From Crambe crambe (Eukaryota > Porifera > Demospongiae > Poecilosclerida > Crambeidae): a stretch of 64,000 bases of DNA. The stretch lies in NCBI GenBank assembly GCA_963924555.1, contig OZ004596.1:5652139-5716138 (forward strand), read 5' to 3'. How positions within the stretch are numbered: the first letter of the stretch is position 1; every line of letters starts with the position of its first letter. Shown here piece after piece: positions 24,401 through 41,422 of this stretch. The translations under genes and the position numbers were made by a program. The notes beneath the pieces are model-generated. The model made no database searches, had not been told where the DNA came from, and worked only from the letters and a program-made list of their open reading frames with translations.

Positions 24401-26807
24401 ACACTTTATTTAGATGCAACACAAGCTAGCCACATACCACGTTAACGGCAAAGTAGAGGGTGACAATCATGTATGCTATGAAGAAGAGGGCAGAAGCAGG
24501 GCTGTCTCCATAGGCCTCCATCATGACGTCAGGATGACTATAACAACATTAACACTGCATAACTCATCTGGCAACAATAACAATGATATTGATACTTATT
24601 ATATTGGTATCAACATCAATCTAACAAAATGATATTGATTTGTGTTATTTTGATACACCAACACTAACACTGAGAGGTTTAATCATGGCATAATGATACA
24701 GTCCAGCCATTAAACTCACTTGGCTGTTGTTTGAGTGATGAAGAGGCTCACGAATGCTCTGCTGAAACTGCTGAAGTACTGAAATTAAAGCAATAAATAA
24801 CATAATGTCATTTAAAAATTAATGACGTACATCTGGATCCACTTCTGAAAAGATCAGGTAACCTGAACAAGGAGAGGAAGACACTTCATAATACCTGTTC
24901 TCAAGAAGTGCCTCAAGTGCAACATACCAAATAAAGCGAAGAGAACAATGAAGAACAGTAGGAGGACCAGCACATCCAGTATTGGTCTCAAACTTAAAAC
25001 AAGTTGGCGTAGGACTCTGCAATGTAACAATATGCAATGTACTGTTATTCCCCACTCTGTTATGATGTGAGTGTGAGAAGGTGGAAAGATTGGACCTGGG
25101 TACGAGGGCTAGTAAGGATCAGGGTACGAGGGGTAGTAAGGACCAGGGTATGAGGGGACCTGGGTACGAGGGCTAGTAACTAGTTGTCTCACCTTCTTAC
25201 TCCTCCCATGTAGTATGTATCCAGAATGAAGATGGGTCTGAGAACACGAGTGATACGAATGTGATTCTCCTCACTCTGTCGAATGATCACAGTCAATGCC
25301 TCCACATACATCACCACAAGGATCACAGTCTATAGACAGTAAGTATTTTATATAGCAATAGGTGGAATGATTCACTCCCACTCACGATAACAATTGTTCT
25401 CTTGTGTTGCAAGAAACGTGAACAACCGAACCAAAAAGCCCTCAGGATGATATCTGCTCCCAACAGTGCCAGAAGCAAGAGCTCCACAACTGCATGTACC
25501 TGCAGTATGCAGTTGTTGGCATCACAAAGAATAGTAGGACCTTAAAGTGCCTCTGACTGTGGTTAGCTAATAGTTATTATTATGACCATGTGAGTTTATT
25601 TTGGCGATGACAGCTAAAACAGGAGTTCCATATCCAGGCCTGGTACATATTGTTACTGCTATGTTCACTCACTGATATTAGAATTTTCTCCTGGCTTTTA
25701 TTGAGCCTGTCCTGCCCCACAGCTGGGTGTTCAGCAAACACCAAAAGAAGTAGCAAGATGCAAACCAAGAGGTGATACACATGGTAGGCTGCATGGTGCA
25801 GGATGTCATATGCTTTCTTGGACCACTTGTTCGTGGGATGGTGGTAAAACTTTGCGTCATCCTCTCCCTCCTGAATGTAAAGGGCAGCCTCCTGCAATCA
25901 ATAATCATGACCTTTAAGTAGCACTCTTGGCCCAACACCCCCAAGACCGACAATTCTCACCTGCCATTTTGTTCTGCTTCTGTCACCTTTGCAGACCACA
26001 GAGTCCAGTACTAATAAGAAGAATATTCATAGTATTAGCTACAATCAGCATTAGAGCTGCCAATGAATATGAATATTAGCAGTGACAGATGCAAAGCATT
26101 ATTTTTCCCGGGTCTGGCATGCACCATCACCATAATTGGAAGCTAGGTCTATGAATTTTATAGGTTACTTCAACTCTGAAAATCAGCATACCAATGAGAA
26201 GTGTTTTCAAGAGTGAAGCCATAACGTAAGGGGGTGAATTAATTAACCCTAGGCCATAGCAACCAGGCAGGACTGTGCAGGAAGTAACAACAAAATGACT
26301 AAACTAAAGGCTAGAATACATGGCCCATGCCTGACACTGTCTATACACAGCTCAATTTCCCCATGTCTAGGATTTATATACAGCACTGAAACTCCACAGC
26401 ATTGGCACACCTGGATTGTATGGGTTGGGGACAGCTTGGTAACCCCTAGCTTTATTGATCAATCTCGACGAGAAGTCATCATCATCAAGCAGTAGCTCAT
26501 CTATTTCATCTCCATTGCTGAATGACATTCTACTGTCTCCAGCCTCAGACGTGTGCCTGGATAATTCAACTATTATGCCCTGACCAAAAGCCCTTTCTCT
26601 GGAACTTTCAGCAACGGGGTTGTACTGGTTCAGCGATCTGCGACTGGAGTCCAAATTGTTGTATGATGAAGTTAGAGCAGCTACACCCTCTTCTTCGTTC
26701 TGCAGAGGTTGCAATGATTCCGGAGCTCCGTCTTGTCTCTCGTCTGTTTGGCGGGATTCATCACTTGCGAGCAGTTTTTCTTTTAGTTGGTCACTTTTTG
26801 TTGACAT
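21403..26807 (-). CDS. TPCN: Two-pore channel (endolysosomal cation channel)
   Basis: About twenty short exons encode a two-domain channel. The N-terminus (26372-26807) is acidic with a DELLLDDDDF stretch. QEAALYIQEGEDDAKFYHHP and the S1 helix follow near 25580-25897. S4 of domain I near 25200-25300 reads HIRITRVLRPIFILD and VRRVLRQLV. Pore loop I carries TTAN followed by a proline-aspartate-valine block; the cytosolic linker has YSSFSKADKKKFKKLLFHKR and EEFYNFYDVI; pore loop II reads LMVVNNWYVIM, with the VNN filter triplet. C-terminal exons 22010-22130 (VVLQVAISFIVEAFVFKIKAA) to a stop at 21403 add a coiled basic tail. TPCs release endolysosomal Na+/Ca2+ in response to PI(3,5)P2 or NAADP. 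TPC1, 2 or 3 type cannot be fixed by eye. Confidence 0.92.
25088..25190. repeat. Short imperfect repeat of GGGTACGAGGGNTAGTAA words
   Basis: Four imperfect copies of about 30 bases in a two-pore-channel intron. The word CCTGGGTACGAGGGCTAGT closely resembles the terminus of the 733-base transposon (CCTGGGTACGAGGCTAG), so this may be decayed transposon-end sequence. Confidence 0.6.
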
Positions 26808-26945
26808 ACTAAACCTATAGCAGGTTGAGTTATCGATTAATTAAAACCACTGCAAAAAAAGGTGAAATGACAAGCCACTCCCCCTCTCTATAATTAATGA
26901 CGTCACAGTACAGGTTTTTAGGTAATGATCGTTAACTTAAGTGAG
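26808..26945. promoter_or_regulatory. Divergent promoter interval, two-pore channel / MMAB
   Basis: 138 bases including a CRE-like TGACGTCA at 26898-26905. If the alternative MMAB ATG at 26925 is used, the interval shrinks to 117 bases. Confidence 0.5.
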
Positions 26946-28322
26946 ATGGCTTCAATTTTGTTGTGGAGGAGGATCTCCCTTCCAATTATCAGACCAGCAT
27001 TAGGGTGCTTTAATAACCAGTGGTATGATATAAAGGTGGCTGATTGTTGTCTTTTTTTGCATAATGTAATTATTCATCCCAGCAGCCATTTCTCTAATGA
27101 TAAAGATGGCATCGAGGACAATACTAAGCTGAAAATATATACCAGGACGGGTGACAAAGGTGAATGTTCATCTTAATTGATCCATGCATCATAGTAAAAC
27201 CTCCATCATGTACTACACCAGGTGTCTCCAGCAACTTTGCTGGTCAGAGACTGCCAAAAGATGATCAAATATTTGAAGCATTGGGTAGCAATGATGAGTT
27301 ATCATCTCATATAGGGTTCGTGTGCTTTGCAATGAGCAAAAAGACTATTTAATGATCTTATCTATTAGTTTGGCACGAGAATATTGTTTGGAATCTGAAC
27401 ATTTCAGTTTAGCAGATACTTTACAAGAGGTATGTTAAGTATGTGATGGGATCTTTAACAGTAGCAACAACATCTCATGTCTTAGATTAACTTATGCAGA
27501 TTCAATGTGTGCTTCAAGATGTGGGGTCTCACATAGCCACTCCCAGAAGCAAAGCCACAGAGACAAAACTCTGTACGTATTCATAGCAACACTAAGAGTT
27601 ACGATTTTGATGAATGATTTGTGTTTAATATAATATGTAGCTCGAACAGCCTTCAGTGGAATAAATGTTGACAATCTAGAGAAGTGGATAGATGAAATGG
27701 ACACTGAGCTGCCACCTCTAACGGCTTTCATACTTCCTGTGAGCATAGAGAATGCTCCAATGAGCTCTGTTTCTAATGTACTGTACTTATTCAAGTCAGG
27801 GGGGAAGGGCAGCTCATTCCTGCACGTGGCACGTACCATTTGTAGGAGGACAGAGAGAAGGTGAGTGAGCTCTGTATAAATTGTGCTCGTGCAACCAATC
27901 AGGACATGATGAGTTGTTCTCTGGCTTTGTAGAGTGGTCCCTCTTTACAAATCTGGTGAAGTGGAGCATGATGTAGCCAAATATATCAACAGGTGTACTG
28001 TAAATACAGTGGAACCTCCAATAAAGGACCCTCCAAGAAAAGGACAACCTCCCAACTAAGGGGGCCCTTTTCCATAGCATTTAGTGCATTTTAAACCTCC
28101 GAGAAGAGAAGAGGACAACCTCTCTACTCTACAAAGGACAAAATGGTTAATCCCTGTATCCTTTACTCTCAGAGGTCCCACTGTAAACATTCTTGTGTTT
28201 CAATTATTATTATAATAACTATCAACAGGTTAAGCGACTTTCTCTTCACTGCAGCAAGATTAGTAGCTCACAGAGAAGGCAAGAAAGAAATCATTTACAA
28301 AAAAGTGGATAGTAAATCTTGA
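26946..28322 (+). CDS. MMAB: Cob(I)alamin adenosyltransferase (MMAB, PduO type)
   Basis: Seven or eight small exons encode the mitochondrial ATP:cob(I)alamin adenosyltransferase that makes adenosylcobalamin for methylmalonyl-CoA mutase. A basic/hydrophobic leader ([15 protein letters not shown]) suits mitochondrial import. The ATP-binding signature [10 protein letters not shown] is followed by a split block [23 protein letters not shown], then [60 protein letters not shown] and [11 protein letters not shown]. An alternative in-frame ATG lies at 26925. The intron near 27990-28200 holds a TA-flanked palindromic element. The start is 138 bases from that of the two-pore channel. Confidence 0.93.
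28007..28183. mobile_element. TA-flanked inverted-repeat element, CAGTGGAACCTC family, copy 1
   Basis: Begins CAGTGGAACCTCC and ends with the inverse GGTCCCACTG, with TA on both sides. The inside repeats AAAGGAC / GAGAAGAGGACAACCTC words. TA duplication and a CAGTG terminus fit a pogo/Tc1-type non-autonomous element. It lies in an MMAB intron. Confidence 0.75.
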
Positions 28323-28429
28323 AAGAATTTGACAGACATTTGAGAGTGTGTGTGTGTGTCAAGTTTGGTAATTCTTGTCATGATGATTTGGAAGAGTTGT
28401 CGATTCCTAGTTGAGAGTTTGAAATCTCT

Positions 28430-29039
28430 TCAAGAGCTTTCCTTATCTTCTTCAATAACATTTCTGGGGGGTGGGGAGTCACGTATGCATAGGTAATTAG
28501 GTGCCATAATTGTAGGGGGTTCTCCTTTACCTCCTTCTTCTACAGCTCTCCTGAGCTTTTCAGCTGCAAGGCGATTCTCGGCTTCTAACTTTCTGTGAGC
28601 AGCATCTTGGCGATCTTGCGTGTATTCTTGGTTGGGGAGGGAGTCAATCAGAATGTCAATGTCCTGAGCTGTTCTTGCTATCAAGTTGGAGAACAGAGTG
28701 GTGTTATCTGTGCACAAGAGGGAATACAGAGCTTAAATGTAAAAGAGGATGCATCTGTAATGTTTTAGAGCTATAGAAATGGGCCTTTCATGACAGAATT
28801 TGATATTACCTTCTGGGCCTTCCTTTGAGCCTGTGAAATTTAATGATTAGTTGAATTTTTAAGTTACGATGTCACTTCACTGTTTTGTTGAGAGGATCCT
28901 GGATTTGCTTGGAGAACTCCAACACTATTACAGAAATACTCCCCCAGCTGTATGGTGTGCAGTATATAGAGATAATTATGAACTACAAAGAGAGTACCTG
29001 ATTCACAGCTTCTTGTAGTTGTGTTAGCCTATCAGCCAT
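28430..29039 (-). CDS. MED21: Mediator complex subunit 21
   Basis: Four exons. The first, 28998-29039, reads MADRLTQLQEAVNQ, almost the exact family start. The second gives LGEYFCNSVGVLQ; a tiny third exon (GSKEGPE) follows. The last exon carries LFSNLIARTAQDIDILIDSLPNQEYTQ and a helical DAAHRKLEAENRLAAEKLRRAVEEG segment. About 140 residues in total, as in other animals. MED21 pairs with MED7 in the hinge of Mediator's middle module, between transcription activators and RNA polymerase II. It is convergent with MMAB (107 bases) and divergent from ribosomal P2 (243 bases). Confidence 0.92.
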
Positions 29040-29282
29040 GGACTCGATACGGTACAGTATCGTCACCTTCCTAGATTTCTATCTATTAATCTGAAATGCA
29101 CGTGTCTTGAATATGATTTTTCTTTTGGCCTCAACCTCGTGTTAGTCTGTATTAAGCTATAAGTGAAGAATTGGTGTGCATTACGTTTCGTGTCCTTGAG
29201 ACTTAAAGGTGAGCTGCTGCAGACGATGATTGATTTTGTGGGAGTAGAGCTTGAGATTCATTCCTCTTTCTACTCGTAGAAA
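29040..29282. promoter_or_regulatory. Divergent promoter interval, MED21 / RPLP2
   Basis: 243 bases. Pyrimidine-rich TTCCTCTTTCTACTCG just before the RPLP2 start resembles the 5'-TOP-like leaders of ribosomal-protein mRNAs, but no transcript start is known. Confidence 0.4.
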
Positions 29283-29736
29283 ATGCGTTACGTAGCCGCC
29301 TATTTGTTGGCAGTTTTGGGTGGGAACAAGAACCCAACAAAAGGTGATGTCTCCAAAATCCTTGAGAGCATTGGTCTGGACATAGAAGATGAAAAAATTG
29401 ATAAGGTGAGCTATTCAATCAACCCATCCAGCCTTTTTGACTTATTTGGTGTGGGCAGGTCATGAGTGAGTTGGAGGGCAAGGACATTAACGAAGTGATC
29501 GCTGAAGGAAGCTCAAAACTTGCTGCAATGCCGACTGGTAAGGGGGAAACTCGTAATGAAACGAGGCCACCCTGCCTGTTTGATAACTTCAATGTTGTTA
29601 TTCTGAAGGTGGAGCCGTGGCAGCTGCTGGTGGCAGTGGAAGTGCAGAGGAGGCTCCTGCTGAGAAGGAAGAGGAAAAGAAGGAGGAGTCTGAGGAGGAA
29701 TCGGATGACGATATGGGCTTCGGTGGCCTATTTTGA
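29283..29736 (+). CDS. RPLP2: 60S acidic ribosomal protein P2
   Basis: Exons 29283-29405, 29459-29537 and 29609-29736 join to 109 residues. [46 protein letters not shown] and an alanine/glycine hinge lead to a glutamate-rich tail. The tail ends ESDDDMGFG then GLF and stop. The usual eukaryotic end is [11 protein letters not shown], so this copy has an extra glycine and lacks the last aspartate. P2 dimerises with P1 on the stalk of the large ribosomal subunit and recruits GTPase translation factors. Confidence 0.95.
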
Positions 29737-29871
29737 ACCAGTTCTTCATGCAGCTTAAAAATCTCTTTCTTGTTTGCACTGAAAAAATTTATCAGTTAAA
29801 TTATATGATTTCTGATGAATTGCACTGTCTTAGTCATTTTGCATTGTAGGGGAGAAGCCAATGGCACCAGT

Positions 29872-30884
29872 TTATTGACTGCCTGTCTTGCCTGTCTTGC
29901 TCAACTGCAAGGCATAATATTAAATGGTGACCACTTATCAGAGCAGTGATAATTATAGTACACAACTCACATGCTATTGATCAAATAGTATCCAGCATTC
30001 AATAGGTTTCATAGAACAAAATTAATAGTAAATGATTTGATGACCCCTTACCTTAACCACATCCACCCAATTCCAGCCTCGGGCCCTCTCCCCTTGAGCA
30101 TCTATTAGTAATCCATAACATGGTATCCACACACCACTAAATGGAGGTAATCTTTATACTCACTCAACTTGTCGGCAAGTCTTCTCTTCTGCTGCTTACT
30201 TAATACTTCTTTCTTCTTCTTTTTCTCCACCTTGGAGGCTTGTACCTGAAGCACAAAAAAAGGGGACTGAATGAGGAAGGCTGTTCAAGATCCAAAACCT
30301 ACGGGTGTAGACTCCGGTGCAGTGTCCACAATCAATTCCTCCGCTCTTTCCTTAGCTAGTTCAAAGAGTGAGTAAGTCATGGGGGAGCCTAAAAGACTTT
30401 CTCCCTAAGATAAAGGGGATAAAGCAACACTACAGAAAACACAAAGTTTCACCTCTTCCTTCAGAGCTTTCATGATTGAGGCCTTTGAATCAGAATTCCT
30501 GAAAATAATAATAATAAAAAACTTTTTTTTTTCCCCAAATTTTTTTCCCCTTACAAATGTTTGTTGTAAAATGCATCCAGGTTAATGGTGGGAAGTTCAT
30601 CAGGATAAGAATCACTCCACGTGAGTTCCACTAGAAATGACTTAGGCTCTCCAGCCTCACCTACCTGCATCAATTCAAGACTCAGGCAGTGTTATTAGCT
30701 ATGCATACAAGTAAGAACATACCCTATATGTGAAAGAAACATCACCAGTTTGCTTGAAACACTCATCACAGTCATATATAGAAGCAAGAACTTCTTTCTC
30801 CTCCTACAAAAGAGACCACATGGTGATACTAAGTAACAATCTTTTGTGTTTCGTACCTACCTCTTGTAATTCTTGATTTGACAT
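29872..30884 (-). CDS. RWDD4: RWD domain-containing protein 4
   Basis: Small multi-exon gene. The RWD domain runs from MSNQELQEEEKEVLASIYD through GDVSFTYRVGEAGEPKSFLVELTW, the conserved YPDELPTINL turn, and ALKEEGESLLGSPMTYSLFELAKE. A lysine-rich linker (KVEKKKKKEVLSKQQKRRLADK) and the family's C-terminal motif RARGWNWVDVVK follow, with a last exon LSKTGKTGSQ. The layout matches RWDD4 end to end, including the WNWVDVVKHLSKTGS terminus of the human protein. Its molecular function is not well defined. The start lies only 72 bases from that of NAA25 on the other strand. Confidence 0.92.
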
Positions 30885-30956
30885 GACCCCTAGGCCCTTT
30901 AAAGGGCCACTGATTTACTCCGCGCATGCGTGCTAATAACCCGCGTGGACGTGAAG
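30885..30956. promoter_or_regulatory. Very short divergent promoter interval, RWDD4 / NAA25
   Basis: 72 bases between opposed ATGs, the tightest pair in the window. It contains CGCGCATGCGTG, a near-palindromic word resembling an NRF1 site (GCGCATGCGC). Confidence 0.55.
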
Positions 30957-37948
<6,992 letters not shown>

Positions 37949-38121
37949 CCCTAGCCCTAGCCGGCCATGAGGTGCATAGTTTCTATAATCAAGGGTTCTT
38001 TTTTCAAATTTTTGAGTTTTGTTTCGTCTGTTTTTTCTTTAATATTAAAGTTACTGAGCTGAACTTCCTGGAAAGGTGTGGTAATTTATAATTGAGCTCT
38101 TCGCTAGCTACAGAATTAGAA

Positions 38122-41100
38122 ATGGAAGAGATAAGGACCAAACCAGTTGCCCCGCCGCGCAAGGGCAGAAAAAAGAGGCAGCAATCCAGGGATGATGAAG
38201 AAATGCAGAAGAAAATTCCACTTACTCCAACAAAGCAAGCTTCCCCTACAGAAAACGCAGAGCATACTTTCTCCGCTGATGCTATGACAACAAAGCAAAA
38301 ACCTCCCAGGCCACAACCTCCTTCCAAGTACAGTAACTCGCGTTCCTTCTCCAAAATCAGTGCCAGTGCACCTCAGACCCCAAGCAGGTACGATGCAAAA
38401 CACAATGTGCTCAAAGAATCAAAATCTTCTCCAGACACTGCACTAGCAAAGCATTATTATAACTCTGACAGTGGTAGTACTGCAGAAGACACAGGTGGTC
38501 ATCGCAAGAAGAGACATGAGAGTCTGCAGGAAGTAGAGACTCAAGAACCAGGCAGTTCTCCAACTATTATCAATTCCAGGGGAAATGCAGGTGGAGTTTA
38601 TCTCAATGTAGCACCAAAAGCTCCTCAAGGCAAAGGTGCAACAGGGAGCTTAAAGAGAACAAAAAAAACCTTTCAAATTTCACCAACTGAGCATAGAGAT
38701 GGAAGTATGATACCTTCTAGACTGGCTAACTCAAGGGTGAAACTGCAGGATGTGTCAAAGCAACCTGCTCCTTCTGCAGGTACTAGAAGGAGTGCATCTG
38801 ATTCTTCTTCTCCAACCAAACGTGATGCTACTGCTCTTAGCTCAAACAAGAAGACCGGTCATAAACTGACAACAGCTCAGAGTGTTCTCCCACAAATGCA
38901 CCAAGAGCAGTCACATCCCTTTACAAAACAGAATTCCACACCAGACTCAAGACAGTCTTCTGGATATGCTAAAAGACCAGTTCGACCTGCTCCACCTTGT
39001 CCGAGAAAGTTGAAAAATAAGAATTACACGAATGTTACTTCACAGAACATTTCAGGTGGTGGTCCTAGTACGCTCGATTACATGTACGTTGATCCAAGTA
39101 AAATTCGCTATCCTTTACCGATGAGACCAAGTCAAAATGTGGATGGGCTGGTGGACTTGAAGATGGAACGTTATCAGATTGATGAAAAGTTGAGCAGCGA
39201 GGAAGACTCATCTCCTATGATTGATGATGACGATCCCCCTTACGTCATGGACAGTAAGTTGATGTTTTGCACTCAGAGGGTGCTACACTATCAAAAGGCA
39301 AACTTAATCCTTAATTAAAACCCTGATAACCCTTTATTGACTGCATTACTACAGCATTAACCCCATGGGGTGGCCTTTATTGATTAATAAGCCATTGTAA
39401 CGTTTATCCTCTTCAAATTAGATAAACAAATAACTTTCGGTCCTAATTATAGAGGTGATCAAAAGTGTTTACCTTAAGGAGAGTTTGGGGAAGGGGAAGA
39501 CTGAAGCCCGCAAAGTTGCCCAATGGACAGCCTTTGTTATCACCTGTTACATGATGCTATCACTTTTCAATCAGGCTTCATCCCTTTGAGTTCATTATTT
39601 GTGATACCTTAAGTGTGTGATGTGTTGCTACATACAACAGTTGAGCGTTGTACAGACACCTGTCTCAGATTATAATTCTCCACAATTTCATTAGAATTCA
39701 TAACATTAATTTTAACTGTAACAGTTGGACTTTCTTTTGACAAACTAACCAAGGGGAGTTTTGTGATGGTGTAAGTACGCATCTTCTTTTTTTTGCAGTT
39801 TTTTCTCCACCACGTCCTCCTGGGACAACCAAGTCCAACATCTACACCTCACTCGACCCCAAAACCATAAGAGGTATCTAATTATGTGCTGACAACTGAG
39901 TCTTTGGGGGTGTGCAATTGAAGGCCCTGCATGTGTTTGTTCATTCATCCAACCCCAATCCACTTTATCACTTCCAATTCCCACCCGTAAGCTCACCTTA
40001 TAAACTGTTTACCAGATGACACATTAAGCTGGTCAGTTGTATTCTTCTTATGTTGGTGTGTTTACAATAGCATTAAGGTTGCAATGAATGTATTCCCCAT
40101 CTCTTTCCTGTCTTTAGAAGGGATATATACTGTTCCTAATCAGCAGCAGACAGGTGAAGCTCTTTCATTGAACTCAGCCTCGCAAGACAAGAGCAAGGAC
40201 TCAAGACAAAGGTCACATGAGGAGGTGCAACGGTCACATGAGGAGAAGTACACAGCATTTGATGATCTAAAACCACAGAAACCATCAGCTCCATCAAGTA
40301 AAGAAACTATTCAATGATGGTTCAGGGGGAAAATAATGCATTACAAGTTTAGATATCCAACTAGGAGTTGTTTGGTGCAAGGGTTGGAGTTCTTGGAAGT
40401 GAAATTGCTTCTAGATGAACTAAATGGTTCATTTTGTCACCCTACAAGTTTATGCATTGTTTTAAGTTGTTTAACAAACTACAATCTTGCAAATTTTGAG
40501 TAGGGAGTAAGGAGAACTCACATGTGGTATATAATTTTTATATCAGTCTCTATCATTCCCAAATTCATGTGTGGAGGCACTACTTTATGATCAGGTTGCA
40601 TTATGAGCCTATTCCAGTCAGCTAATCTATGTACTGCACTGCAATTCACACATCACTTTTGCAGGTGCTGTGTACATGAATGTGAAGGTGAAGCCAATGG
40701 GCAAGAGCGAATCCTTCACTCTCGATACCTCCTCCTCCTCTCTCACCTCCTCTCCCCCTAACCCCCTGAGCGATGAGGAGGTAGAGTCACCTCAAATGGA
40801 AAATAACTACGTGGCAATTTCCATGGATACCTTGGAAGACCGTGAGTAATTATTATTATCCACACATGCAGCAGGGTTCTCCCCATAATATAATTGTAGT
40901 GGTCAAGCTTACAAGGAAGTGGTTTATACAACTATAAGCTGGCAAAACCTACAAGTTTCTATTCCAGACTTAAGAGTCCTTTATAAGGACAGGGTTAGAT
41001 CAGCACAAAATAGTCTTCCTGTGCACACTTCTTTCAAGTTCTCAAAAATCAATTACAATTGCTGATTCAGCTGTTAGATCTTTGTGGGAGGGTTTAGCTA

Positions 41101-41260
41101 ATACTATACTGTACTATAGCCTTCCTTGTCCAGGCTTTTGATGTAGTTCTGGTGATGTAGTTCTGATGTAGTGGTGCCAAAGTTAAATGCTGCAACCACA
41201 TCCCTTGCTTGACCACCTGTTATTTGTATTGCAGCATCCATCTACCAAGTACTGGCTTGA
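38122..41260 (+). CDS. Disordered docking/adaptor protein with SH3-ligand and tyrosine motifs
   Basis: Exons 38122-39253, 39799-39873, 40118-40297, 40665-40841 and 41235-41260 join to exactly 529 residues, every intron in phase 1. No globular domain is visible. The N-terminus has proline/basic SH3-ligand motifs (KPVAPPRKGRKK, PPRPQPPSK, RPVRPAPPCPRK). Tyrosines sit in short docking-like contexts: VYLNVA, NYTNVT, VYMNVK (three YxN, the Grb2-SH2 type), DYMYVD, NIYTSL, GIYTVP, KYTAFD, NYVAIS and a terminal SIYQVLA. I infer a soluble scaffold phosphorylated by a tyrosine kinase. A TAA also follows the GTGAGT donor at 40842; reading through it would end the protein eleven residues earlier. Similar in design to the tails of the DED proteins at 50-60 kb, but it has no DED. 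Confidence 0.7.
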
Positions 41261-41422
41261 TGTGTCATGTCAGCAGCAAAATGAACTTACTTCATCCTCA
41301 CATAATAGAAATGGTCATTTTTTTTATTGTCTATAAATCAAATCACTCAAATAAGTTATGAGCCTTCACTTCTTACTTATCAATAATAATAATTATACTC
41401 TTCAAATTTGTTATGAATTCCA

